NCBI GenBank assembly: GCA_028015205.1
Contig: CM051519.1
Coordinates: 80,869,539-80,933,538, forward strand
DNA: 64,000 nucleotides
Source: Mytilisepta virgata
Lineage: Eukaryota; Mollusca; Bivalvia; Mytilida; Mytilidae
Direction: 5' to 3'
Below the pieces are notes generated by a model that ran no database searches, was not told where the DNA came from, and saw nothing but the letters and a program-made list of their open reading frames with translations. Below are positions 13,801-24,525 of the stretch, piece after piece. A program made the position numbers and the translations under genes. Position 1 is the first letter of the stretch, and each line of letters opens with the position of its first letter.

Positions 13801-14762
13801 TTAGAGTTGACAATAACAAGGAAAATAATAATGATAAACCTCTCCTCAGTGGCTTTGCTCATCAATCAGTGCAATTAGCAATGGATGTAGAGCAAATTCC
13901 TATGAAGAACACAGTATCTGATAGTCATGTACAGGAAATCGATGTGAAGAATGAAATTCCAGACATTTCTGTGAATAACACTAATGTAGAAGAACCACCT
14001 GTGAAGAATGACAGCTGTGTAGAACCAGTAAATGAAAAGAAAACAATTTATGACAATTTTGTAGATGAAATTGCTGTGAATAAAAGAGTGCCTGAAAGTG
14101 ATTTGGAAAATGTTCCTGACTGTCAGACACTGGATGTTGATCTTGAAAAAGCAATTCATGAAGGTCATTCAGAAGAAACCAATGTGAATAAGAGAGTTAC
14201 CAACAGTCATGAAGAAGAAATTACTGTGAATAACACAGTTCTCAGGAGTCATTCAGAAGAAAATGCTATTACCGATAGCCATGTTGATGAAATTATTTTG
14301 AATGAAGATTCAGATAATCATGAAACAACTACACCAGCTGAACAAATGCAGATTGAAGATAATTACTTGACAGACATGGAATCTGATGAAAGAGAGACAT
14401 TGTCAGAAGTAAAGGAAATAGAACAAAATCCTAACAATACGGTATTTCTACAAGATCAAGAAATGGATGTTGATTATATAGTAGATAACAGTAAACAATG
14501 TTCCATTGAAACCGAAAACTCATTTGATGTTAAAGAGACAGCTAAAATGATCTCCGACAGGGACTTTGTCTGTGAACAGGAAATATCAGAAAGTGGGGAT
14601 TCATCTTCATTCACAGGGACATTAGAGACACATCCAGTCAGGAGGGATAAGAAGAACCTGTTTGAAAATCTTTTTGGTGTAGACTACAAAATGAACACAG
14701 ATAACCTCAGCTCAGATGGCAGCAATACACAAAATAGTGTGCAATACCAACACAGTTCATAG
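3354..14762 (+). CDS. RSBN1: RSBN1/KDM9-type JmjC lysine demethylase (four coding exons)
   Basis: Coding exons are 3354-4825, 10709-10876, 11746-11854 and 13254-14762, giving about 1085 residues. Phases agree at every junction (2, 2, 0) and all introns have GT-AG ends. Residues ~1-270 are low-complexity and basic, with a His/Lys-rich run at ~87-106 and Ser/His/Lys repeats. Residues ~280-640 hold the conserved RSBN1 core, including [43 protein letters not shown] and [20 protein letters not shown]. By family knowledge RSBN1, RSBN1L and worm DPY-21 are Fe(II)/2-oxoglutarate JmjC enzymes acting on H4K20me2 in the nucleus. The likely iron ligands H520, D522 and H622 are present, so an active enzyme is inferred. 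Residues ~650-1085 are an acidic, degenerate-repeat tail. Vertebrate RSBN1 is shorter (about 800 aa). An AG at 3338-3339 after a pyrimidine-rich tract marks a splice acceptor, so coding probably starts at ATG 3354. The symbol is by homology and could equally be RSBN1L. Confidence 0.9.
5535..5582 (-). ncRNA. degenerate type I hammerhead ribozyme of the Penelope-like element
   Basis: On the minus strand the order is stem I GTTC-A-GCAT, core CTGAAGA (fits CUGANGA), stem II GACG/CGTC around a 7-base loop, core GAA, then stem I complement ATGCGAAC. Stem I pairs perfectly apart from one bulged A. The nucleotide after GAA is T instead of A, so the usual A15.1-U16.1 pair is replaced, and stem III is nearly absent. 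Penelope-like elements are known to carry hammerheads with minimal stem III. I infer a decayed or weak copy. Confidence 0.55.
5535..7141 (-). mobile_element. 5'-truncated Penelope-like retroelement (RT plus GIY-YIG)
   Basis: The open frame 7141-5732 encodes 469 residues. It begins inside the reverse transcriptase at motif A ([12 protein letters not shown]12), then has [16 protein letters not shown] and the catalytic YVDD at residues 108-111. After a basic, Cys-containing linker ([16 protein letters not shown]) comes a C-terminal GIY-YIG nuclease at residues ~372-469, with VVYAVYC, IVYVGET, the DRIQNH arginine and a later glutamate. RT followed by GIY-YIG is the hallmark order of canonical Penelope-like elements. 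The N-terminal part of the RT is missing, so this copy is 5'-truncated and not autonomous, although the remaining frame is intact, which suggests a fairly recent insertion. It lies antisense in intron 1 of the RSBN1-like gene. The 3' side carries the hammerhead-like fold described separately. Confidence 0.88.
7480..8824. mobile_element. TIR element with internal ~163-bp tandem array
   Basis: The left end GTGTCGCCTGCGGA (7481) pairs with the right end TCCGCAGGTGACAC (8810-8823), one mismatch in 14. Between them are about eight copies of a unit beginning CTTCTATCCTCAACTACTCC, at about 7562, 7723 (variant), 7862, 8027, 8191, 8352, 8515 and 8677, spaced 161-165 bp except for a shortened second unit. 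The last three copies are the most alike. Near the left end TCTTGCG is triplicated. Translations of the array are repeat artefacts. It lies in intron 1 of the RSBN1-like gene. Confidence 0.75.
8958..10109. mobile_element. second TIR element with a 161-bp tandem array
   Basis: The outer inverted repeat GGTATGCAAGATATCTCGTA (about 8959-8978) matches its complement at 10089-10108, and an inner pair AACCGGATTTTC (9013) / GGAAAATCCGGTTT (10052-10065) is also inverted. A GC-rich stretch of CGGGCGG-type repeats (9058-9105) is followed by about four copies of a 161-bp unit starting GTGTCCGTG at about 9110, 9271, 9432 and 9593, nearly identical to each other. The final copy contains a ~31-bp internal duplication at about 9700-9740. 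ORFs across it are repeat translations with an exact 161-bp offset. Confidence 0.75.
10201..10365. mobile_element. hAT-like MITE, 165 bp
   Basis: Perfect 16-bp terminal inverted repeats, CAGTGTTTTCCCTAGA at 10201-10216 and its complement at 10350-10365, enclose non-coding sequence. The CAGTG start resembles hAT-superfamily ends. A matching 8-bp target duplication is not evident in the flanks, so the superfamily call is tentative. Confidence 0.7.
10709..10876 (+). CDS. RSBN1: RSBN1-like exon 2
   Basis: The acceptor TTATCTTAG precedes 10709 and the donor GTATGT follows 10876. The phase-2 start completes an Arg codon after SPFKRK, and the exon ends in phase 2. It encodes [18 protein letters not shown] followed by [10 protein letters not shown]. 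The H-x-D pair (residues 520/522) is the expected first two iron ligands of the JmjC site by comparison with the family. Confidence 0.9.
11019..11225. mobile_element. perfect hairpin and adjacent hAT-like MITE
   Basis: Positions 11019-11040 form a perfect hairpin with 10-bp arms (CGGTCGCCAA/TTGGCGACCG). Right next to it, 11051-11225 begins CAGGGCT and ends AGCCCTG, a short inverted terminal repeat of hAT-like form, with a second inverted pair inside (AGTAGCCGG / CCGGCTACT at about 11156 and 11204). No coding sequence is present. It lies in intron 2 of the RSBN1-like gene. Confidence 0.55.
11746..11854 (+). CDS. RSBN1: RSBN1-like exon 3
   Basis: The acceptor ATTGTAG ends at 11745 and the donor GTAAAG starts at 11855. 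The exon completes an Asp codon and then reads [20 protein letters not shown] and onward to LHEPPVSQ, ending in phase 0. This segment matches the RSBN1 family between the H-x-D motif and the distal histidine. Confidence 0.9.
11880..13050. repeat. two diverged ~0.7-kb direct copies filling intron 3
   Basis: Landmarks occur twice in the same order: TTTCGTATAAAATTC (about 11881 and 12602), TGTACCCTGAAACTA (about 12168 and 12779), and CTGTTGTGTGCACTCTAA (about 12512 and 13031). The offset shrinks from about 720 to 520 bp because of deletions. Intron 3 therefore appears to have grown by an old tandem duplication. No gene is seen in it. Confidence 0.65.
13254..14762 (+). CDS. RSBN1: RSBN1-like exon 4 (last coding exon)
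   Basis: The acceptor TTCTATTTCAG ends at 13253; the frame is open to TAG at 14760-14762. The first ~60 codons are strongly conserved ([17 protein letters not shown], then [11 protein letters not shown] with H622 as the likely third iron ligand). The remaining ~440 residues are acidic, lack recognisable domains, and contain a loose ~20-residue repeat of the form SHxEEIxVNxxV over residues ~780-940. The stop is followed by AT-rich 3'UTR or intergenic DNA. Confidence 0.9.
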   Translation, partial: CVTWVEDAKLNQLRREGMRYARICLRDNDIYFIPRNVIHQFKTVSAVTSIAWHVRLKMYYPELENTGVEIKEHKPIAKDEETPIKKQDGHKVKHEKITKESKSEHISKDAKKDHRKIEVNEKLRNGSEKGKETVEENKEKEKLGQNKFKEKMILDDSQFSGKEKSDENIFKEKEISGGSQEIVRVDNNKENNNDKPLLSGFAHQSVQLAMDVEQIPMKNTVSDSHVQEIDVKNEIPDISVNNTNVEEPPVKNDSCVEPVNEKKTIYDNFVDEIAVNKRVPESDLENVPDCQTLDVDLEKAIHEGHSEETNVNKRVTNSHEEEITVNNTVLRSHSEENAITDSHVDEIILNEDSDNHETTTPAEQMQIEDNYLTDMESDERETLSEVKEIEQNPNNTVFLQDQEMDVDYIVDNSKQCSIETENSFDVKETAKMISDRDFVCEQEISESGDSSSFTGTLETHPVRRDKKNLFENLFGVDYKMNTDNLSSDGSNTQNSVQYQHSS

Positions 14763-14905
14763 CCTTTAGTTTAAGCAGAGACTAGTTGATGAGCATTATA
14801 CAAGTACACTTATAGAACCAACTAACAATATGAATTGTCATTATTTTTGTTTGATGAATACTGGATTTGACAATATTAGTTAAATTTGTGTACTGTTATT
14901 TTCTT

Positions 14906-15592
14906 TTAAGGTAGGGGGTACCTAAATCTGCTAAATTATGGATTTTCATGAAATTTTACTTGCAGCTAGAACATTTGAAACTGCATCTAAATATTGAGAA
15001 AAAAAATATATTTAGCTTTTATATTTCTTTCATAAGGTTGATTTAAATTCATTGAAATGAAGGACCTTTACTGTAGATGTCATATAAAAACTGCCGAAAA
15101 AAAAAAAAAAAATTCACTTTAAATCATCATTTCTCAAAAACTAATGCCTAGGATTTTCTATAAAAATGATATGTTATTGTTTTCAACTTTTCGTTTCAAT
15201 GATACTAAATAGACGCTTATTTTCACTCTTCATTCAGAAATCAATTTAATATACTAAAAAAAACTAATCTGGTGACCCCCAATAAATTTTATATCAATTA
15301 CATAGAATTTCAGTAGTAATAATATATCTTTTTTTTTTTTAAATTTAGGGACTGGATTTTGAGAAATCATAATTTATAAAGTCTAAATGTTTGACTTTTT
15401 GGAGCGATAACTGCATGCATTCTATGTATTTACCCATCTGTTTGCCAAAACGTGAAACACCATATTTTGGGAAGTATTAAAGGGACCTACATTATTTTAT
15501 TTTATAGTCAGATGCAGTTTAATGTATTGTAGTTGCATGCCAAATTTTATAAAAATCTGAAATAAAGCCCAATTAGGTACCTCCTACCTTAA
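14906..15592. mobile_element. TTAA-ended fold-back element, copy 1
   Basis: TTAAGGTAGGGGGTACC at the left (14906) is inverted as GGTACCTCCTACCTTAA at the right, ending 15592. Long internal arms are also inverted, for example GATTTTCATGAAATTTTAC against the sequence near 15545-15565. TTAA at both borders suggests a piggyBac-type target. There is no ORF. A related copy lies at 36740-37533. The element sits just downstream of the RSBN1-like stop codon, so it may be part of the 3'UTR. Confidence 0.75.
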
Positions 15593-15679
15593 GGTCTTCC
15601 TGAAAGATTTATGTTACATTTAATGAACTTCTGTGAAATGATTGCTTGAGAGACCAGAAATGCTCTTCCCAGAAGAATA

Positions 15680-15842
15680 TAATAATCAGTCATGGTCTAA
15701 GATGTGAGATGGGACAATTCCACCCGAGGGTTCACATTTTCCAGTCAGAAATGAGGCTTTCAAGTTTCTGATGATAGAAAATGTGAACCCGAGGATGGAA
15801 TTGTCCAGTCTTACATTTTTTACCATGACTGTTTATTTTTCT
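15680..15842. repeat. ~160-bp inverted repeat
   Basis: GGACAATTCCACCCGAGGG and the following TTCACATTTTC are mirrored by GAAAATGTGAACCCGAGG and ATGGAATTGTCC, and the outer parts CAGTCATGGT / ACCATGACTG also pair. A further CTCACATTTCTC / GAGAAATGTGAG pair (about 15841 and 16211) suggests the whole 15680-16230 block is one fold-back element. Confidence 0.7.
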
Positions 15843-16230
15843 CACATTTCTCGGCCGAATATTTAAAGAAATAAACATGGCTGCCATGACACGAAAATGC
15901 ACTCTATTAAACTAGGCAACCTAGTGCAAAATAAATTGCATATTTGAAAAGATAGTATGCGTTTTGGTTTTGTACCAGAGGTACAAAACTTTAAAAAGAT
16001 CCCTTTAAGGTTGCGCTTCAGGGGTTTTCAAATTGAAGCGATGTTAATTCCAGTGTTGTACCATTTGTGCGAAGATGTGTTTTCTGACGTTCTAGCATTG
16101 TGATGTGACGTTTTTTTTTGCATTGTTGCATCAAGGTAGGTCATGTGATGTGAGATGTGTGCATGAATCTCACACCGTAGTCTCACACGGAATATAACTG
16201 TCCCAAAAACAGAGAAATGTGAGAAACCTT

Positions 16231-18378
16231 ACTCCAGTATGAGAACAAAGTGGAAAACAGTTTGGTTGTGTCAGACCAGAGTCTTTTCAAGGGAGATAAT
16301 GATTTTATTACTGTTGTTACTGTATATGTTTTAAAGCATTTCAAAGTGCTTATTTTTTATCTTGATTGTTATGTTTATGTTTCAAATGTTAAAAATTCTG
16401 TTTTGTATATAATATGTAAATATGATATCATGTAGCAGTAGGTCATAGAAATTTAATTTTTATTTATAATTACAAAAGTAAGTATGAGTTGTCAATGAAA
16501 TTGTTTGTAATAATGTCTAGAATAGAAAGGAATTAAGTTAAAGAATTATACAATTTTAACTCATCTTAATCAAAGGGCTTGTAAGATCCTGCCAACGCTT
16601 TTGTGTACTTCGTGATCTGTCCTTTGAATCTTTTTGAAATTTCACATTTTTTTAAAGATTTCCATTGGTGACAAGACTTTGGTTAAAATATTCTTGTATG
16701 ATTTTATCCCAATTTATTTTCAAACCCCAATAAACACACATTCCTGAAAATGTCTGAAAATGTAAAAACATGGCAGAAAAATTTAAGAATACACTGTAGA
16801 AGATTGTTCCATACTAGGTTGTTTAATCTTTTTAACAACTTCCCTGCCATTACAAAAAATAATTAAAGAATTCTGTTTCTCTCCTGTGAAGTGTTTGACT
16901 ACTAAAGCATATTTTGCTTTACGTCATATAAAGTTAAATTGATTTTAAAAAAACACATATATATGTTAACACAAGTCTTTAATGCTAATTGCCACTGCCT
17001 ACCGATTCATGACTCAGATAGACTTTCGACAGTATTTTTTCCTTTTGATATATATTATGACTGAAAGCAAAGGATTATGTACATTCGTATTTATGAAATT
17101 AGAGAAAATGATTCTAATTCATGATAATGTATGACAGTACTTATAATAAAAATATATGACGGATATACATGTAGGGCAGATCTGTTGAAATTTATTTGTG
17201 TATCCATCATCTCATTTTTGATGCTTTTTGGAGAGGTTTTTTTGGACAAAAAATTATATAAATAGGTGTTGACTTGAAATGACATATCGGATACGAAAAC
17301 TTACTGAAAGGTAATAAACATTTACAAGGCAGTTTGATAATTTTCTGTTGTGCACCATTAGAAATAAACAGTATTGTAAAAATTAGTGGCCATCATACAA
17401 ATCATTATTCTGGAAATAGTGCTCTTTTTTACAGTTATTTTTATCATTAACTGTACATACTGTAAGTCAATATGTTGTTTTGGAAGGTACATTACACGTA
17501 TACAGTGATTTAGTGATAACGTTCTATGATTTGATGAACTACGTGTTTCTTAAATGTGTTATATTACTAGGAAATTGCAAAACCTGGGAATTCCTGTTTA
17601 TTTTGGGAGGGGGAAGGAAATATTCATTTTTAGAACAATAAAAAATAGATGAACACAAAATTAAATTAGTCATAATAAACACTGTAGATATGTACATGTG
17701 TATATAGACTTAATATTTTATGTAAATTGTTCTGTTTTTTTTCTTCCTTTTCCTCTTTTCTTTCTCTTTTATGACTATTTTTAGCATCTATGCAAAATAT
17801 TTTAATTGATATTTATGTTCTTTTACCTTTGGTTTGAGAAAATAATTATAATATTAATATATATGTAGTTTACATGTATATTTAATGGAGTCATTTAGCA
17901 ATCTTTTTTACTGGAGGTTTTAAAATGTGATTATTTCCTTGATAATTTTTTTCCTTATCTAAGTTACATGTTGGATATATATAAAACAAAAATCAGGGGA
18001 TTAAATTTTTTTATTCCTTCAAAAATATTACATTGATAAAGCATTTTGTTTGTCTACTTAACACTTTATATATTATATAAAATTGTACAATTTGATCCTT
18101 TTTGTGGCAATGATATATTTCAAGCAGAGTTTTTCAATATATGCTCTGTATATCATTTGTTAATCACTGTTAATGTATTCCTGAAAAATTATATTTAAAT
18201 TATCCTAATGCTTTTGACTGACAAAATTCTGTATGATATTTTCTACATTTGTCTCCACTTCATATTTTAAATCCACTTGATTTTACATGAACTTTGTCAC
18301 TCTATATTAATGCACTTAAGTGCATTATTCATCTTCATCCTCTGTTTATTTTGCACTTTAGTTCTGTCTGTGAGTTTT
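16231..18378. other. AT-rich intergenic sequence, nothing supported
   Basis: No convincing ORF, RNA gene or repeat structure is visible. AATAAA motifs (for example around 17362 and 17637) could serve as distal polyadenylation signals, but nothing ties them to a transcript. Confidence 0.5.
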
Positions 18379-18598
18379 TGTTGAAATATACCATAGATTA
18401 ACATGTAGGTTAGTTTTTTCCTTGTAAATTGTCAAATAGAACACTTGTTTTCATGTGGCAGCTGTCCAGTCAATATTTTAACTGTAGAAATAGGCAAAAT
18501 ACAAAAGTTTCTAAATTACCAGAATTTATTTATCAGTAAGACAGAGGACAACCACTAGTAACCTTAATGTACAGCTACTAGTAATCCTGATTCAGTAA
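18379..18598. repeat. ~220-bp dispersed repeat, copy 1
   Basis: This block, beginning TTGTTGAAATATACC and ending CTGATTCAGTAA, recurs at about 46917-47138 in the same orientation at roughly 95% identity by eye. Here it stands alone in intergenic DNA; there it interrupts a tandem array. The region after it, 18600-21250, is AT-rich and shows no supported gene. Confidence 0.8.
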
Positions 18599-21256
18599 AT
18601 AAAGAATTGAATTAAAATAAGTTGGATAGATTTATTGCATAGAAACAGTGTAAAAGTTTAAGTTTCAGGGACTTTATCCCATTCCCAGTTTTTAATTTTC
18701 TATCTAATAAATCTTGGTAGATATATGTGGGAAAAAAGATAAGCAAATCAGTACTGCTGCCACATTTTATAAAATGAAAATAACTACAAAAAATTAGAGA
18801 TCTTTTGCTTTCATTCCAATTTGTGATTTCTTGTATATACTAGTATATTTTTAATGTAGAAGTTAGTTGAGCTGAATTTCCAAACAACTCATTCTGCAAA
18901 TAATAATTACTGAACTCCATAATAACTGTTCAAGTTCTTTTTGTAGTTTCAAAAAATGTGAAATATATGATCTACATGTGTGTATACTATATGTCACTGT
19001 ACTTGTTCATGTCTTTCAAAGTTTTGTTATTCTTAAGTTTCAAATCAAGTTGTAAAAATGCTACATTTACCAGTACATAATCAGAAAAAAAAACGTGAAG
19101 TTTGTTTTATGTTTTAAGGAAATTGTTAAATGAGTATTATCATAATGAAAAGTAAAATATCCTCACATGTATTAATATGACTTAATATAGGTTTTTGAAA
19201 AAACGTTGTAGAAGGTGAGAATTGCATTCACAGGAAAGTTCAGTGTGCTTTGCTGAAGTAATTTCTGTTCTTTCACATCAGATGAAATTTCTTTGTCCCC
19301 ATTGGATAAAAGTTTATCAAGTGTGTTTCCTTATTTCATTGGTAATTTTTGTAACAGTTATTATCATGGGATAATGATCCGGTCATTATCAAGTAATTAC
19401 AGTCGTATGCCCGCTGTAAAGGAAACACAGAAAACAAATAATAAAAAAGAAATATAACTTTTCATGCCTGTCATTTGCACAATTCATTATACACAGCAAT
19501 CAATGTGAGCAATAATTGAGTACGATAACAAAGAAAGTTCAAAATCACAAGTACATAAATTACTAATACCCAGAGTTTACATTGAACATGGTCTTGAATA
19601 AAAGACAAAACCTGAAATTTTTATGTCTGCACACAAAATCCATGGTTGACACAATGAAATAAACATAATAGTTATTTATGCATATGGCATTATAATATAT
19701 GCCTGTGTCTCGGGCTTTATCGGTGTTTCAGTTAATACTACTGTCCTTTGGGAAGTCTGTATTTCATGTTATTACATTTTGTACTTCTAGATTTATATAG
19801 AAACAATGTGTTTCAAACTGGTCCGTATTTTGTGATATTGCACAGTGAACTATTTTTAAAACTGATGATTTCCAGTTAAGAGTGAAATATAGCATTTTGG
19901 CCATGGGCAATATTGCTGTTAAGTGGTCCATAAAATAATACCTTCTGCATAAGTAACTATTATATAATTAAAACATTAAATGTTGAATAAAGTCAAAATT
20001 AATTTGGCAGCGAGTTCTCTCCAGGTACCACAGCATCCTCCACCAATAAAAACTGGCCTCTGCAAAATAGCAAACAGTGTAAAACTCCAACTAAACAAAC
20101 AAATATTCAAATATATATGAAGGTTGCATTTTTCATATCAAAATTTATGTTTATTAAACATCATTCAATGGTTATTTTTTTTTAAAGTAACTCAACCAGC
20201 TGGCAAAATGATCATATCTGTACACATCTGCCATTTTACTTTGTTCCACATAAAATCATGTTATTACACAAAAAGTTTTAATTTTATTTAGAGTGCTATA
20301 TTGAATATCAGTTTTGTTGTTTTACACTGATAAATATATATTTATAATGATCTGTTATGTGTGCTTGTAGATAACATATGTAAAACCTTTACACCTAACA
20401 ATGTGTCTTTATTTATTTATGCCTGCCTTTATAGTATTATAGATTTGTGCAGTTTATCGGTGATATCCTTTAATAATTTAATGTGAATTGTAACGGACAA
20501 ATTGATTGGTTGTTAATGGTTTAGCAAGTTGCATTATTTTGTATAATCTACTTTCGTACTGTGACATTACCAACTTCGAAGTATTACTTTGAAGTCCACG
20601 ATTTAAATATTCCTTTGTTAAATAAGCTATTCAAATGAATCACCTGCAATTTTGAATCACAAAATTTTTAGAAATTAAATTGTTACAAATATTGGAAGAT
20701 GTAATACGATATAACATACTTTGGTCATTTTACGCTTAAATATAAACGGTTTTGCCATTTATAAAGCGTGAACTGCATCAAAGTAGGTTATATCTTATAA
20801 CCTGCTCCAAAATTGAAACAATCCTTAAGTAATATATATTTATACAGTAACCATTAAAATGTTGTGATGGAATGCTAAGAAATGTAGAAAAAAAATAATC
20901 AAGGCAAGGTTTACTTCTAAATAGGTTGAGGTCATAAGGAATTATAAGGTTGTAATAAGCAAAACATAAATTATGATCACTATTGCAACAGTTATCCTTC
21001 TTGGCTACTTGTATGAAGAATTCACTTGAAAGTATACTAGAAAGTTTGGTCCTGTGGAGAAATCATGGACCGAAGGACGTTTTATGCATTTAACACTATC
21101 TTATCTTCAGACACAACCAAACAACTTTTATCAAGGGTGTTTTGGTGCTTGTTGCCGAGTATCTCTATCAGTAATAAATCTACTGACAGCAGGAGTTGTA
21201 AAACATCTGAATCACAGGGGCCTGGGGAATGGATTTAGTGTGTTGTATCCCTCCTT

Positions 21257-24200
21257 TTTAGCTCACCTGACCCAAAGGATCAAGTGAGCTATTCTCATCA
21301 CTTGGCCTCCGTCATCAGTCGTCCTCCGCTAACTTTTACAAAGATATCTGAAACTACTGGGCCAAATGGAACCAAACTTGGCCATATGTCTTATATCTCA
21401 AAAACTAAATCATTTAGAGCAAAACTGACATAATAAAAATGTGTTAAGGAAATTTTACAGTTTAAGGTTATCTTGAATACTATTATAGATAAAGAGAAAC
21501 TGCAAACAGCAAAAATGTTCAACAAAGTAAGATCTACAAATAATTGAACATGACCAAAATCATTGATTGACCCTTTATAGGAGTTTTTGCCCCAAAGACG
21601 ACGTCCGGCGTAAACTTTCCTTTACAAATCTTCTCTCAAAACAATCAATTGGGACCAAACTTTGGTGGAATGGTCCTTGGATGGCCCCCTTCCAAATTTA
21701 TGTCCGGCATCATGACTTCCAACTGACATAGCTGCTGTTACTAAATATAGAAAAATGGGGGGATGAATTTAAAAAAATCTATGAAACTACAAGACCAATT
21801 GTAACCAAATTTGGCAGTCATGGTCCTTAGGAGGTTCTCTTTCAGAATTATGTCTGATGACACGGACTATTAACGAAGATGGCCGCCACAACCCAACTTA
21901 GTTTAACATAGGACCCTACAGGAAAATTCATTGAAAAATCTTCTTGTCTGAAACCACTTGAACAATTGGAACTATCCTTGGCAGCAATGGTCCTAAGGTT
22001 GTCCTCTTTCAGAATTATGTCCGATCACGCAGATTGTCAACCAAGACAAACAAACCAAATTGACTGCAACACTTAAATTTATAGTCCTGTTTAAGGTTAA
22101 AAGTTAAATCCTTGTGAGCGATACATGCTCTTGAGAGCCTCTAGTTTAGCACACCTGAACGTGAGCTTTTCTCGTCACTTGGCGTCCGTCGTCCATTAAC
22201 TTCTACAAAATTTTTCTCCTCTGAAACTACTTGGCTAAATTAAACCAACCTTGGCTACAATCTAGTTTTTAAAAAAATTGGTCCGATGACCCCACCTGGC
22301 AACCGACATGGCTAAAAAATAGAACATAGGGATACAATGATAAAGACAAAATGTTCAGCAAAGTTAGATCTAAAAAAAAGTCAACATGACCAAAATCGTC
22401 AATTGACCCTTTATAGGAGTTTTTGCCCTTGAAAGATTATTTACATGTAAACAATAATTATAAGTAAAAATAATGGTCTGACATATTGTCACAGATTTTT
22501 AGAGCATAAATTGAAATAAATTAAATGGTATTAAAAGTTTTTTGTTTTTGTTTTTTTTTTATTAAATTAGTTTTGTTTTTGTTGAGAGGATTTATCCTCC
22601 AAACTGTCAGACCATTACTTATTGGTGGTATTGCCCTTTAACAATTAAAAAAATACTGTGAATTTAGAAATTATTGCCATGTTTTTATTAAGACGAAAAA
22701 TGTAACAGTATACATTAAATAGCAAAATTAATCATTGACGAAATATCTACACAAAGAATTACAGGTGAGCGATTCATGCCCCTGGAAGCCTCTTGTATTT
22801 AGCTCATCTGGCCGTCATCGTCGTCGTCGTTGCTTTTCATTCAAAAATCTCCTCTGATCATCTGAAACTAATAGGCCAAATTGAACAAAACCTGACCTTA
22901 ATGGTCCTTGGGTGGTTCCCTGTAAGATCTATATCCGGCAGCTCGCCCTCCATCCAAGATGGCCGCCGCTACTCAAAATAGAAATTTCTTCAAATGGTCA
23001 ATATAGCTTCATTTTAAGCTGTAAGTGGCTCAAATTGTGACTGTAGATTTTCCTTTCCAAATGTTGTTACTTTGGTGGCAATTGGTCAAGAAACATGGAT
23101 GCCAGAGCGTATTCTAATTTCTGATCGGTGAACTTTGAAAAATGTTTCAAGAACGATATACCCGATTGAACCCAAACTTTATAAATATGTTTCTATAGAG
23201 GTCGTTAAAAAGTGTTGTTACTTTGATTGCTGCCACAGCCGTACTTATTTTAACCTAGGACCCTATGGGAAGATTCATTTAAAACCTCGTGTGAAACCAC
23301 TTAGCCAATTGGAAACAGACTTGGCATCAATGGCCCGTAGATGGTCCTCTGTCAAAATTATGCACGATGACCCGGACTGCCAGTCAAGATGGCCGTCACA
23401 GCCAAACTTAATTTAACAGGACCCAATGGGACAATTCATTAAAAAATCTTATTGTCTGAAACTACTGGTCCAAGTGGAAGCAAACTTGCCAGAAATAGTT
23501 CTTAGGTGATCTCCTTTCACAATTAGGTCTGATTCTACGGAAGGAATATGAACAAAGATGGCCACCACAGCCAAATTTTAATTTACATAGAAATTCATTG
23601 AAAAATCTTCTTGTCTGAAACTATTGAGGCAATTGGAACAGAGCTTGCCAGAAGCTTGTCAGAAATAATACGAAGGTGTTCCTCTATCAGAAGTGTCGCC
23701 AATGACCAGGAATGTCAATTAAGATGACCTTTGTTTAACATAGGACACAAGGGAAAATTAATTGAAAAATCTTGTCTGAAACCACTAAGCCAACTGGAAA
23801 AAGACTTGTCAGAAATGGTCCTTAGGTGGTCTTTCAGAATAATGTCCGATTGAGCCGAAATGTCAACAGAGACAGTCATCACCATTAATTTAATATAGGA
23901 CCTATGGGAAAAATAATTTAAAAACCTTTCTTGTCTGAAACCACTTGGTCAATTGGAACCAGACTTGAAAGCCATGGTTATTAGATTGTTCTCTCTCAGA
24001 ATCATGTACAATAATCTGGACTGTTGTCTCTTAGATGCTTTAATGGCTGTTTATTTGCAAATTGAATCCAGATGAGCGATTCAGGCTCCTGGGAGCCTCA
24101 TTTTCCTTTGCCTCCCCCTTTTCTGTGCAACAAACAACGACCTTTATTATCTTCTTTTTTTGGTTGTTCATCATCTAATAAAAAAATAAACACTTTATCA

Positions 24201-24525
24201 CAATTTATAGGCATAAATCAAATGTCCAAATTTTGTCGACTGACAGCTCGATGAAATTTGTACATTTGATTTATGCTATAATATTACGAGTTTTGCGTTT
24301 ATTTTTTTTTAATTCTTCTTGTCTGAAACCACCGAGCAAATTAAAACTAGACTTGGTCGCAATGATCTTTAGATGGTCCTTTTTCAGAATAGTGTCTGAC
24401 GACCCGGACTGTCAACCAAGATGGCCACCACAGGCGAACTTAGTTTAACATAGTGCCAGACGGGTAAATTCATTGAAAAATCTTCTTGTCCGAAACCACT
24501 TGACCAATTGAAACCAGAATTGTTT
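21257..24525 (+). mobile_element. head-to-tail array of hairpin/CTAG-ended (Helitron-like?) elements
   Basis: At least three consecutive elements share a start TTTAGCTCACCTG(A/G) with a hairpin (AGCTCAC...GTGAGCT) and CTTGGCGTCCGTCGTC-type sequence, and end in GAGCGAT...hairpin...CCTCTAGT or a variant: about 21257-22145, 22145-22795 and 22797-24104, with a further partial body to 24525. Inside the third and the partial body is a tandem unit near 163 bp carrying CTTGTCTGAAACCAC (about 23445, 23607, 23770, 23928, 24318 and 24482). Short ORFs here are repeat translations. A 3' hairpin followed by CTAG|T fits Helitron ends, but the 5' TC end is not proven. Confidence 0.65.
24178..24312. mobile_element. 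~135-bp hairpin MITE inside the tandem array
   Basis: ATAGGCATAAATCAAATGT (about 24208) is mirrored by ACATTTGATTTATGCTAT (about 24262), and AAAAAAATAAAC / GTTTATTTTTTTT form the outer pair. It interrupts the ~163-bp tandem units, so it was inserted later or arose within the array. Confidence 0.65.

Noticed and set aside
15760..15785. CTGATGA followed by GAAA, a hammerhead-like string
   Set aside because: There is no room for stem II between the boxes; the string belongs to an inverted repeat.
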